From positions 1-5,548 of the forward strand of contig JALTLI010000078.1 of assembly GCA_027005635.1 (NCBI GenBank): a DNA stretch of 5,548 nt. The letters are read 5' to 3'. The stretch's first letter is position 1. Every line of letters starts with the position of its first letter. Below are positions 1-5,548 of this stretch, one piece after another. Both the position numbers and the translations under genes were made by a program. The notes below the pieces were generated by a model. It was not told where the DNA came from. It searched no databases and saw only the letters and a program-made list of their open reading frames with translations. This stretch comes from Alphaproteobacteria bacterium. GTDB taxonomy: Bacteria; Pseudomonadota; Alphaproteobacteria; UBA2136; JALTLI01.

Positions 1-1
1 A

Positions 2-382
2 ACCCCAGATAGAGAAATGGTAAATGAAGCTGGCCAAGTACAAATGGTTAGTGATATTAAAAACTTTGAAAGTGGTGTTATTAAAGCTTTTCCTGATATT
101 CCTATTCCTGCTAGCCATAAAATTAACTTAGATAGAAGTGTTATTTTCACTAGCCCAACACAAACTATTGGTAAAATTGCCCTAGAGGGTGTTGGTGATG
201 TTGATAGTTTATTCCGCTTTTTTGAAGCCAAAATGGAAGAACAAAACTGGAGTTTAGTGAACTCATTCCAAAGTGCAACATCTTCTATGTATTTTGCAAA
301 ACCTGGTAAATTTGTAGCTATTATTATTGAATCATTAGGTAAAAATGGTAGCCGTGTTTACATTAATGTAGGGCCTGAATAA
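2..382 (+). CDS. 3' part of a small, probably exported or lipoprotein-like hypothetical protein (5' end outside the window)
   Basis: The frame is open from base 2 to the TAA at 380-382, giving 126 residues. An in-frame ATG lies at 17, but no convincing Shine-Dalgarno sequence precedes it and five codons upstream of it are open, so I read the gene as cut by the window edge. The visible part starts with a polar stretch. A compact C-terminal domain follows, roughly residues 40-125 of the fragment: an SVIF strand, a helix with FRFFEAKMEEQNW, a strand with MYFAKPGKFVAIIIE, and a last strand ending YINVGPE. This resembles, from memory, the C-terminal domain of small alphaproteobacterial exported proteins or lipoproteins with an F-x3-M-x3-(G/N)W signature. 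I cannot name the family, and no signal peptide is visible because the N-terminus is missing. It is followed on the same strand, after 111 nt, by a membrane protein gene; no terminator hairpin is seen between them. The reading frame is well supported and the function is unknown. Confidence 0.75.
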   Translation, partial: TPDREMVNEAGQVQMVSDIKNFESGVIKAFPDIPIPASHKINLDRSVIFTSPTQTIGKIALEGVGDVDSLFRFFEAKMEEQNWSLVNSFQSATSSMYFAKPGKFVAIIIESLGKNGSRVYINVGPE

Positions 383-480
383 AATTTAGTTGCTATATAA
401 ACTTATTGCGTATACATTAAATTTATTATAACTTTTAGCGTTTTATTAAAATCCCTTTCAAATTTCTTTACTTTCCTGTT

Positions 481-485
481 GGAGG
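481..485 (+). promoter_or_regulatory. Shine-Dalgarno site that fixes the start of the membrane protein gene at ATG 494
   Basis: GGAGG lies 8 nt upstream of ATG 494. A longer frame could begin at TTG 479, but that start overlaps this ribosome-binding site and has only pyrimidine-rich sequence before it. ATG 494 is therefore preferred. Confidence 0.85.
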
Positions 486-493
486 AAATTATC

Positions 494-1204
494 ATGAAAA
501 GCTGTAAACTTATAAACAGTATTATACTGTTGTTGTTTTTGATTAGTACAAGCATTTTTGTTATTTTTATTATGCACAGTAATAAATATGGTTATTATCC
601 AGCCAAATTTACTTCTGTTGCACTAGAAAATTTACCCTTCCTTAAATTTACTCTTATTTATAGTTTAGTTGCTATTGGTATTTCAACTGCTCTTATGGGC
701 CCTGTTAATAAATTGTATAAATATACAAATGTTTTATCTAGTAGATGTTTAACAGTAATTAATCTGCTTTCAATATTGAATATTATGATATTGTTTCTTA
801 TTTATTTAAATGTTAATCCAGATAAGGTGAATTATAAAGATATCAGTACAATAATTTCTATTATAGTACTTATTATAGTTATAGTTTTTACTGTAGTTTA
901 TTGGGTTGTAAACCAATATTACAGTAGTACTTATAGGGTGATAGCAGATAATAAATTAATCAAAGCTAAGCTTGATTTAGATGAAAAAGTAATGCGTAGT
1001 TTGGGCAACGAAAATTATGCTATGGCTTGGGAATTATATAGCCATGTACATCTTAATATAGATTATTATGATGCTAGCCAAATTAAGCGTATAGCTGAAT
1101 TTATTGATATTCTTGAGGAGGGTATGGATTATTCTGCTAATATGCAGTTAAAAACAAAAGAACGTATTAGAGATATTAAAATGTACCTAAATATAGATTT
1201 TTAA
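494..1204 (+). CDS. Hypothetical membrane protein with four predicted transmembrane helices and a cytoplasmic tail
   Basis: The gene encodes 236 residues from ATG 494, preceded by a strong GGAGG. I do not recognise the family. Four hydrophobic segments are visible at about residues 8-27, 50-69, 84-106 and 117-140. They are followed by a soluble, charged tail of about 95 residues (141-236), predicted to be helical and rich in Lys, Asp, Glu and Tyr. An even number of helices with Lys at the N-terminus places both ends in the cytoplasm. The loop between helices 1 and 2 is Tyr- and Lys-rich and would be periplasmic. No catalytic motif is apparent. The stop codon lies inside a 16-bp palindrome, and a factor-independent terminator follows 46 nt downstream. 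No clear promoter can be assigned in the AT-rich gap 383-493; several weak -10-like hexamers are present. A membrane sensor or a small transporter accessory protein are possibilities I cannot separate. Confidence 0.8.
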   Translation: MKSCKLINSIILLLFLISTSIFVIFIMHSNKYGYYPAKFTSVALENLPFLKFTLIYSLVAIGISTALMGPVNKLYKYTNVLSSRCLTVINLLSILNIMILFLIYLNVNPDKVNYKDISTIISIIVLIIVIVFTVVYWVVNQYYSSTYRVIADNKLIKAKLDLDEKVMRSLGNENYAMAWELYSHVHLNIDYYDASQIKRIAEFIDILEEGMDYSANMQLKTKERIRDIKMYLNIDF

Positions 1205-1216
1205 CTTATAAGTTAA
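1201..1216. repeat. Perfect 16-bp palindrome over the stop codon of the membrane protein gene
   Basis: TTAACTTATAAGTTAA is identical to its own reverse complement. It includes the TAA at 1202-1204. It has no U-tract, so it is not a terminator by itself. It could be a protein-binding site or chance in an AT-rich region. Confidence 0.5.
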
Positions 1217-1249
1217 ATTGCTATACTATAAATTAAGTATTTTGAAAAT

Positions 1250-1277
1250 AAAAAAGAGACCGTAAGGTCTCTTTTTT
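1250..1277. terminator. Bidirectional factor-independent terminator between convergent genes
   Basis: A perfect 12-bp stem pairs AAAAAAGAGACC (1250-1261) with its complement (1266-1277) around a GTAA loop at 1262-1265. The GC core is GAGACC/GGTCTC. The plus-strand transcript ends in seven U residues (1272-1278). The minus-strand transcript ends in a run of six U residues, the complement of the A-run at 1250-1255. It sits 46 nt after the plus-strand membrane protein gene and 23 nt after the end of the minus-strand 58-codon gene, so it can serve both. Confidence 0.9.
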
Positions 1278-1299
1278 TACGAATATAGTAAATTCAAAA

Positions 1300-1476
1300 C
1301 TAAACAGAAATATCTATTTTAGATTTAGCATTATCTACAGCAGATTTATTTACTGCTGTTGCCTTAGGTTCCGGCTTAACTTGTTCTACTTTTTGTTCTA
1401 CTTTAACCTTTACAGGTGCTGCACGCTCCACAGGTTTACTTACCACTGGTGGCGGCGGATTACTTGAAATAGCCAT
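1300..1476 (-). CDS. Small Pro/Val/Lys-rich protein, 58 residues, unknown function
   Basis: The ATG is at 1476-1474 and the TAG at 1302-1300 on the minus strand. The gene is easily missed for its size but is well supported. It has a strong ribosome-binding site (GGGGAGA, 7 nt from the ATG), and a terminator stands 23 nt after its stop. The protein starts MAISSNPPPPVV and ends KSKIDISV. By count it has 8 Pro, 11 Val and 9 Lys, with no Cys, no aromatic residue and no hydrophobic segment, so it is probably soluble, extended and largely disordered. The middle carries a KVEQ-KVEQ duplication encoded by a tandem 12-bp repeat. Small proteins with a Pro-rich start and a short hydrophobic/acidic end of the type (V/I)D(I/V)S occur, as I recall, in alphaproteobacteria, but I cannot name a family or a role. 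It may be the last gene of the putA-sigma-anti-sigma-mazG unit or have its own promoter in the 111-nt gap. Confidence 0.75.
   Translation of the reverse strand: MAISSNPPPPVVSKPVERAAPVKVKVEQKVEQVKPEPKATAVNKSAVDNAKSKIDISV
1381..1404. repeat. Tandem 12-bp direct repeat (two copies) inside the 58-codon gene
   Basis: TTGTTCTACTTT occurs at 1381-1392 and again, identical, at 1393-1404. It is in frame on the minus strand and encodes the repeated tetrapeptide KVEQ. The exact identity of the two copies suggests a recent duplication. Confidence 0.85.
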
Positions 1477-1483
1477 ATTATTG

Positions 1484-1490
1484 TCTCCCC
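1484..1490 (-). promoter_or_regulatory. Shine-Dalgarno site of the 58-codon gene
   Basis: On the minus strand GGGGAGA stands 7 nt before ATG 1476. In an otherwise AT-rich gap this purine-rich block is the main evidence that the short frame is translated. Confidence 0.75.
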
Positions 1491-1502
1491 ATTGTTCCCT
1501 TT

Positions 1503-1531
1503 AATATATATTCTTATGTATGTTAGCACAA
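1503..1531 (-). promoter_or_regulatory. Weak candidate sigma-70-type promoter for the 58-codon gene
   Basis: On the minus strand TTGTGC (1531-1526) and TATATT (1508-1503) are separated by 17 nt, and the -10 ends 26 nt before the start codon. TATATT matches five of six consensus bases and TTGTGC only three of six. In DNA this AT-rich such matches occur by chance. Confidence 0.25.
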
Positions 1532-1587
1532 ATTTATATTATAAAAAAACTTTAATCCTGACTACCTATATGTAAGTATTAATAAAA

Positions 1588-1941
1588 TTAGCGATTATCA
1601 CCACTACCTTTTAATACACCACGAGCCTTGCGAGAGTTTAATTTCGCATAGTTTTTTTGCATTACATCATCAAGTGAAACATCAAGAGCTTCAGCGGTAC
1701 GGGCTGCATACCATAAAATATCACCCAATTCATCACGGATAAGTTGACGTAGTTCTGGGGTATCACCATCTCGGTAAAGTTTTTTGATATAATTAGCCAT
1801 TTCACCAGCTTCAGATGAAATACCTAAACCGCAATACATAAGTTCTTGAATTGTTTTTTTGCCAGCATCTGGATAAATTGCTGTTTCATCTGTCCATTTT
1901 TGGTATTCAGATAATGAAATTACTTTGTTAGTTTCAGTCAT
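1588..1941 (-). CDS. MazG-like nucleoside triphosphate pyrophosphohydrolase
   Basis: The gene encodes 117 residues, a normal length for single-domain MazG-like enzymes of the all-alpha NTP pyrophosphatase superfamily. These hydrolyse nucleoside triphosphates to the monophosphate and pyrophosphate in the cytoplasm, using Mg2+ bound by an ExxE...ExxD motif. The motif is intact: E44-A-G-E47 in the GISSEAGEMANYIKK helix, and E71-L-G-D74 in DELGDILWY. The C-terminal block has the typical form N-Y-x-K-L-x-S-R-K-x-R-G-V-L-x-G-S-G-D-N-R, residues 97-117. The ATG at 1941 has a good Shine-Dalgarno sequence (AAAGGGGA, 1954-1947). The gene starts 31 nt after the stop of the anti-sigma gene, on the same strand, so it probably belongs to that operon. 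The exact substrate (canonical dNTPs, oxidised or modified nucleotides) cannot be told from the sequence. It is not a full-length two-domain E. coli-type MazG. Confidence 0.9.
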   Translation of the reverse strand: MTETNKVISLSEYQKWTDETAIYPDAGKKTIQELMYCGLGISSEAGEMANYIKKLYRDGDTPELRQLIRDELGDILWYAARTAEALDVSLDDVMQKNYAKLNSRKARGVLKGSGDNR

Positions 1942-1972
1942 AATATTCCCCTTTATTTTGATATAAAGTAGG

Positions 1973-2617
1973 TTACCACTTTAATAATAAACGTCCAAGA
2001 AAAATACCCAATAATCCTATAATAAATACAGGAGCAAAATGCCAAATAATTAAATGAGATGGATCAGTTATAGGGCATAAAAATCTACTAGATAAAGCCC
2101 CTAATGATACAGTAGCAAATAAAGCCAAAAATCCAGTATATGCAAGGTTAGTGCTGGCATTTTTTTTAATCATCATAAATAAAATTATTGCAGGTATTAT
2201 TGAAAGCATAATAACGTCTGCGGTACATAAAGTGCCGATATACTTTTGTGCTTCTGCAATAAATGATTGGCTGGTTATGTTAAAACTGTTTTCCATTAAA
2301 ATGGCTAACCAAATTGTAGTACTAATTATAGTTAGTATAACTGTTTGGTATTTTTTATAAGCAGGAACAGATGAAATAATTGCTGCAATAGATAAACATA
2401 TTCCAGCAATTAATATTAAAATATTTTCTGTAATAAACTTAGTTGTATGAATATTGTTTAAAATTTGTTGTTTGTATCCTAAGGTGAAAAAACTTAAAGT
2501 TGTAATAAAGACAACAGCTAAAAGCCATAAACTAACATTGAATATAACTGGTTTAGTAGGGGTTACAGGTTTAATATCTTTAGTTAAACTTTTAATTAAC
2601 TTTTGTGTATTATTCAC
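1973..2617 (-). CDS. nrsF: NrsF-type (DUF1109) membrane anti-sigma factor
   Basis: The gene encodes 214 residues, the usual length of the NrsF/DUF1109 family: inner-membrane proteins that hold an ECF sigma factor inactive until a stress signal arrives (Caulobacter NrsF controls SigF). A short cytoplasmic N-terminus (1-25, with KLIKSLTKDIKPV) resembles the family's sigma-binding start. Six hydrophobic segments follow at about 28-47, 62-84, 92-108, 132-151, 157-176 and 189-211. The end matches the family closely: a Cys-Pro followed by DPSHLIIWH, then GIFLGRLLLKW as the final residues. Cys131 and Cys181 sit where the family carries conserved cysteines linked to metal/oxidant sensing in Caulobacter; a third, Cys74, lies inside helix 2. 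The start is GTG 2617, which overlaps the sigma gene's TGA as GTGA. A strong AAGGAGG lies inside the end of the sigma gene, so translation is probably coupled. The symbol is by family similarity. Confidence 0.88.
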   Translation of the reverse strand: MNNTQKLIKSLTKDIKPVTPTKPVIFNVSLWLLAVVFITTLSFFTLGYKQQILNNIHTTKFITENILILIAGICLSIAAIISSVPAYKKYQTVILTIISTTIWLAILMENSFNITSQSFIAEAQKYIGTLCTADVIMLSIIPAIILFMMIKKNASTNLAYTGFLALFATVSLGALSSRFLCPITDPSHLIIWHFAPVFIIGLLGIFLGRLLLKW

Positions 2618-3174
2618 GTGTTTCCTCCTTTATTGATATCTTTTAGTGTTTTGTAGCCTCTGAATGCAGAAACTTTAACCGCAGAAAGGCTCATATTTAA
2701 TTTTAAGGCAACTTCACTAGCAGTAAAACCTTGTATTTTAATAAGGTTAATAATTAACTGCTGTTTAGCTGGTAGCTTTTTCATGGCTGTTGCCAAATCC
2801 TTTTTTATATCTGTTTCTTCTTGTATATTCGTTGCAGATGAACAAAAGGTTTCAAAATCATCATCATTTAGTGAAATATTATCTGAGTAACGTTGTTGAG
2901 CACGAATGTAATCAAGTATTTTATAGCGAACAATAGCATATAACCACGGAGTAAATGGCTGTGCTGGATTATAACTAGCTCTGGCAGTATGAATACCAAG
3001 TAGCGCATTTTGGGTTACATCATCAACCAAAGATGCATCAAAAACACGTTTTTTTACAAAATTTTTAATTAAAGGCAATATTTCTTTAAGTAATTGAGCA
3101 TAAGCTTTGCTATCTCCATTTTGGGAAGATACCATTAATTTTTGCCATTTTTGTTCCTGATTGTTTTTATTCAT
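2614..3174 (-). CDS. ECF-family RNA polymerase sigma factor (partner of the NrsF-type anti-sigma)
   Basis: The gene encodes 186 residues from ATG 3174. A GTG at 3192 would add six residues but has no better ribosome-binding site and lies further inside putA. Region 2 spans about residues 20-95, with VDDVTQNALLGIH (region 2.2, core polymerase binding) and then FTPWLYAIVRYKILDYIRAQQR (regions 2.3-2.4, -10 recognition). An acidic linker follows (about 96-125). Region 4 (about 127-180) has LPAKQQLIINL and the helix-turn-helix FTASEVALKLNMSLSAVKVSAFRGYKTLK for -35 recognition. Regions 1 and 3 are absent, as expected for an ECF factor. The ATG overlaps the putA stop by 8 nt (ATGAATAA), and its own TGA overlaps the anti-sigma GTG. 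No strong Shine-Dalgarno sequence precedes the ATG, so translation may depend on ribosomes finishing putA. The pairing with DUF1109 points to the SigF-like ECF group. Its target promoters cannot be identified here. Confidence 0.92.
   Translation of the reverse strand: MNKNNQEQKWQKLMVSSQNGDSKAYAQLLKEILPLIKNFVKKRVFDASLVDDVTQNALLGIHTARASYNPAQPFTPWLYAIVRYKILDYIRAQQRYSDNISLNDDDFETFCSSATNIQEETDIKKDLATAMKKLPAKQQLIINLIKIQGFTASEVALKLNMSLSAVKVSAFRGYKTLKDINKGGNT
2624..2631 (-). promoter_or_regulatory. Shine-Dalgarno site of the anti-sigma gene, inside the sigma gene
   Basis: AAAGGAGG on the minus strand lies 6 nt before GTG 2617 and at the same time encodes the Lys-Gly-Gly near the sigma factor's C-terminus. 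It supports the GTG start and the 4-nt GTGA overlap. Confidence 0.85.
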
Positions 3175-5548
3175 CTTTAGGAGCAAAACCACGACGCATA
3201 GTATTTTCAGTTATGGTTCTGGCTTCTAAGAAATTAAGCAGATAATCTGCTCCACCAGATTTAGTTCCGGTACCACTAAGAGCAGCGCCACCAAACGGTT
3301 GACGGCTTACTAAAGCACCTGTTGTGCCTCTGTTAATATATAAATTACCAACTTTAAAATGTTGTTTTATGTAATCCAAAGTTTGAGGGTTTCTGCTAAA
3401 AGCGCCACCAGTTAGGGCATATTCACTATCCATTGCCATTTCTACTGCTTGTTCAACTGTATCTGCTTGGTAAATAGAAAGAACAGGGCCGAAAACTTCA
3501 TCTGTTGTTAATTTTGAACCTTCTTTAAGGTTAATAAATACATGCGGAGTAATAAAATGACCATCTTCAAGTTTGCTAATATTTGCTTTTGCAAGTAGTT
3601 CGCCATCTTTTTTGCCTATATCTATATATTTATGAATTTTTTGGTAAGCTTCGTTATCTATAACTGCGTTTATATCATTTGCGGGGTTTGTTGGGTTGCC
3701 AACTTGCAAGCTTTCTACCATATCTTTTATGCGTTTAATAAATGGTTCATAAGCGCTACCAATAACAATAACCCTAGAACAAGCAGAGCATTTTTGCCCC
3801 TGAAAAGCAAATGCAGAGCTAACTGTTGCGGGTACAGCTTCATCTAAATCTGCATCACTATCTATTATTAAAGCGTTTTTACCGCCCATTTCAATTACAC
3901 ATTTTTTTAAATGATTTTGCCCTTTTTGAACAATAGCAGCATTTTTATATATTTCTAAGCCAACTTCTCTAGAGCCTGTAAAAGCAACACCTGCAATATC
4001 TTTGTGTTCTACTAAAAATTTACCAATTTCTTCACCTTTACCTGATACAAAGTTGAATACGCCTTTAGGAATACCAGCTTCTTGGTAAATTTCATTTAGT
4101 AATTGCCCAGTATATGAAGTTTGTTCGGCTGGTTTGTAAATAACTGTATTACCTGCAGCTAGGGCGGCAGATGTCATGCCCGCAGAAATAGCAAATGGAA
4201 AGTTCCATGGGGCAATAACAGTTATTACGCCTCTTGGTTCGTAAATTGTTTTGTTAATTTCTCCCCATTTGCTTTGTGGTTGATAATTTTTATTTATTAA
4301 TGGAGCTTGCTCAGCATAATAATTAATAAAATCAATACCTTCAGCTATATCTGCATCTGCGTGGTTCCAATCTTTGCTGGCTTCATAAACTTGTGCTGCA
4401 AAAAGTTCTGACCATCTTTTATTGGCAATTTTAGCCGCTTTTTTAAGTATTTCTGCCCGTTTAATTGCTCCCATATCTCGCCAATTATTAAAAGCTTTAT
4501 TGGCGCTAGATATTGCAAGTTCTGCTTCTTGGGTTGTGGCTAGTTTAACTTCAGAAATAATTTTATCATTTTGCCATGGGCAGTTTATCATTATACTTTC
4601 TTTGACCTGTACTTTTTTACCATTTATAAAAGGAGTAACAGTTGCAGGTTTATTAAAACTATACTTTTTAATGGCGTTTTCAGCATTAAGGCGTTCTTCC
4701 TCAATGGAAAAATCTTTAAGAGGATGGTTTAAAAATCCACTGTAAGGTTGCGGAGAAACTTTACTAAATTTAGGTTCTTTAAGTAAAGTATCAGCAGTTT
4801 CTTTTTGTTTATTATGAAGCTTTAAAAATGATTGGTTGGCAGTGTTTTCTAGTAAACGACGAACCAAATAGCTCATTCCTGGAATAAATTCACCAATTGG
4901 ACAATACTGACGAACACGATACCCCATACTACGCAAAGCATTACGGAAATTATCTGCCATGCCGTACAGCATTTGAAATTCAACATCAGCAATTTGTAAA
5001 TTGTAACGTTGAATAGCTTCAATTGCTACAGCCAAAGATCGGGCATTATGGCTACCAATGCAAGGGCGTATTTTAGGATAAGCTTTAATTAAAATATTTA
5101 TTAATTTTTCAAAATTAGCATCGGTATCCTCTTTGATACTAAATACAGGACATGGCCAGTTTTTTTGTTCAGCCATTGCTTGTTCGTAATCCCAGTATGC
5201 ACCTTTTACTAATCGGATACTAAATGGTGTGCCACGTTTTGTTGCAAACCTAATTAAATGATGAAGTAACGCCTCACTATCTTTTAAATAGGCCTGACAA
5301 ACAATTCCAACATGTGGATATTTTTTGTATTTTTCTTCCATTAAAACTGTTTCAAAAACATCTAGAGTTACTGGTAGTAAGTTGTATTGTTCTGTATCTA
5401 TATGAATATATACGTTATGTTCCATTGCAACATCAAGTAGGGCACGGTAACGTTTGCAAAGTTCTTCTACTGTGTGGTTATGAGCGGTTGTATTTACGTG
5501 TTCATATAATGCAGAAAGCTTAATTGAAACATTTGCTCTGGCTATTTT
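3167..5548 (-). CDS. putA: Bifunctional proline dehydrogenase / L-glutamate gamma-semialdehyde (P5C) dehydrogenase PutA, N-terminus outside the window
   Basis: The frame is open from the window edge (5548) to TAA 3169-3167: 793 residues, C-terminus complete. The ATG at 5425 is internal, since the 41 codons before it encode conserved proline dehydrogenase sequence (ARANVSIKLSALYEHV). The enzyme oxidises proline to P5C with FAD, passing electrons to quinone, then oxidises glutamate semialdehyde to glutamate with NAD+. Fragment residues 1-245 are the C-terminal part of the dehydrogenase barrel: RLVKGAYWDYE (112-122), EFQMLYGMA, and YLVRRLLENTAN with the paired Arg that bind proline carboxylate. 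Residues from about 300 are the aldehyde dehydrogenase: APWNFP (446-451), FTGSREVG, EMGGK (Glu553), catalytic Cys587 in GQKCSACSR (codon 3790-3788), EVFGPV, and the aldehyde anchor TTGALVSRQPFGG. The protein ends soon after (NTMRRGFAPKDE), with no C-terminal extra domain, so it is a short PutA. The RocA/PruA-like Cys motif suggests the Geobacter-type branch. An N-terminal DNA-binding domain cannot be judged. Confidence 0.95.
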   Translation of the reverse strand, partial: KIARANVSIKLSALYEHVNTTAHNHTVEELCKRYRALLDVAMEHNVYIHIDTEQYNLLPVTLDVFETVLMEEKYKKYPHVGIVCQAYLKDSEALLHHLIRFATKRGTPFSIRLVKGAYWDYEQAMAEQKNWPCPVFSIKEDTDANFEKLINILIKAYPKIRPCIGSHNARSLAVAIEAIQRYNLQIADVEFQMLYGMADNFRNALRSMGYRVRQYCPIGEFIPGMSYLVRRLLENTANQSFLKLHNKQKETADTLLKEPKFSKVSPQPYSGFLNHPLKDFSIEEERLNAENAIKKYSFNKPATVTPFINGKKVQVKESIMINCPWQNDKIISEVKLATTQEAELAISSANKAFNNWRDMGAIKRAEILKKAAKIANKRWSELFAAQVYEASKDWNHADADIAEGIDFINYYAEQAPLINKNYQPQSKWGEINKTIYEPRGVITVIAPWNFPFAISAGMTSAALAAGNTVIYKPAEQTSYTGQLLNEIYQEAGIPKGVFNFVSGKGEEIGKFLVEHKDIAGVAFTGSREVGLEIYKNAAIVQKGQNHLKKCVIEMGGKNALIIDSDADLDEAVPATVSSAFAFQGQKCSACSRVIVIGSAYEPFIKRIKDMVESLQVGNPTNPANDINAVIDNEAYQKIHKYIDIGKKDGELLAKANISKLEDGHFITPHVFINLKEGSKLTTDEVFGPVLSIYQADTVEQAVEMAMDSEYALTGGAFSRNPQTLDYIKQHFKVGNLYINRGTTGALVSRQPFGGAALSGTGTKSGGADYLLNFLEARTITENTMRRGFAPKDE

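Noticed and set aside
383..493. Promoter for the membrane protein gene (TTGCTA or TTGCGT with several TATA-like hexamers).
   Set aside because: Spacing and matches are poor for every combination, and AT-rich DNA gives many such hits; no single promoter could be supported.
1300..1476. The 58-residue protein as a bufferin-like (DUF2282) metal-stress peptide, which would be expected near SigF-NrsF in Caulobacter.
   Set aside because: It has no cysteines and no signal peptide, and no DUF692 partner gene is present in the window.
1951..1968. Six-bp inverted repeat CTTTAT/ATAAAG near the mazG ribosome-binding site as a regulatory hairpin.
   Set aside because: The stem is short and almost entirely A-U, too weak to block ribosome binding and expected by chance here.
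1971..1976. Minus-strand GTAACC upstream of mazG, like the -35 element I recall for Caulobacter SigF promoters (GTAACC, 16 nt, CGAA).
   Set aside because: After 16 nt the sequence is AAAG, not CGAA. The hexamer also occurs inside the anti-sigma and sigma coding regions, and here it is partly the Trp-stop end of the anti-sigma gene. There is no support for a real promoter.
2151..2636. Plus-strand open frames opposite the anti-sigma gene, with hydrophobic translations.
   Set aside because: They are antisense shadows of a gene for a membrane protein with strong family support and have no ribosome-binding sites.
5314..5425. ATG 5425 as the start of putA.
   Set aside because: The frame continues to the window edge and the 41 upstream codons encode conserved proline dehydrogenase sequence, so this Met is internal.

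Overview
This is an AT-rich bacterial window, probably from a low-GC alphaproteobacterium such as a Rickettsiales/Holosporales-like lineage or an uncultured gut relative. The main clue is an ECF sigma factor followed by an NrsF (DUF1109) membrane anti-sigma factor, a pair best known from proteobacteria such as Caulobacter (SigF-NrsF). The taxonomic placement is inference; there is no rRNA or tRNA in the window.

Layout. The left third is on the plus strand. It holds the 3' part of a small, probably exported protein gene (2-382), then an unrecognised four-helix membrane protein (494-1204) with a clear Shine-Dalgarno sequence and a downstream terminator (1250-1277). Everything to the right is on the minus strand and is read right to left. 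First comes a bifunctional proline dehydrogenase / P5C dehydrogenase (putA, running off the window at 5548). Its stop overlaps the start of an ECF sigma factor gene by 8 nt. The sigma gene's stop overlaps the GTG start of the NrsF-type anti-sigma gene by 4 nt. A MazG-like nucleotide pyrophosphohydrolase gene follows after 31 nt. After a further 111 nt comes a 58-codon gene, shorter than usual ORF cut-offs, encoding a Pro/Val/Lys-rich protein and preceded by a strong ribosome-binding site. The perfect 12-bp terminator hairpin lies between the two convergent transcription units and can stop both.

How the genes may work together. PutA oxidises proline to glutamate and feeds electrons to the quinone pool. 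The sigma/anti-sigma pair should form a membrane-gated stress switch with two conserved-position cysteines. MazG-like enzymes clean up or degrade nucleoside triphosphates. The overlaps indicate that putA, the sigma gene and the anti-sigma gene are co-transcribed and probably translationally coupled. This would link expression of a stress regulator to proline catabolism, and it is the most interesting point of the window. No CRISPR array, mobile element, tRNA or rRNA was seen.
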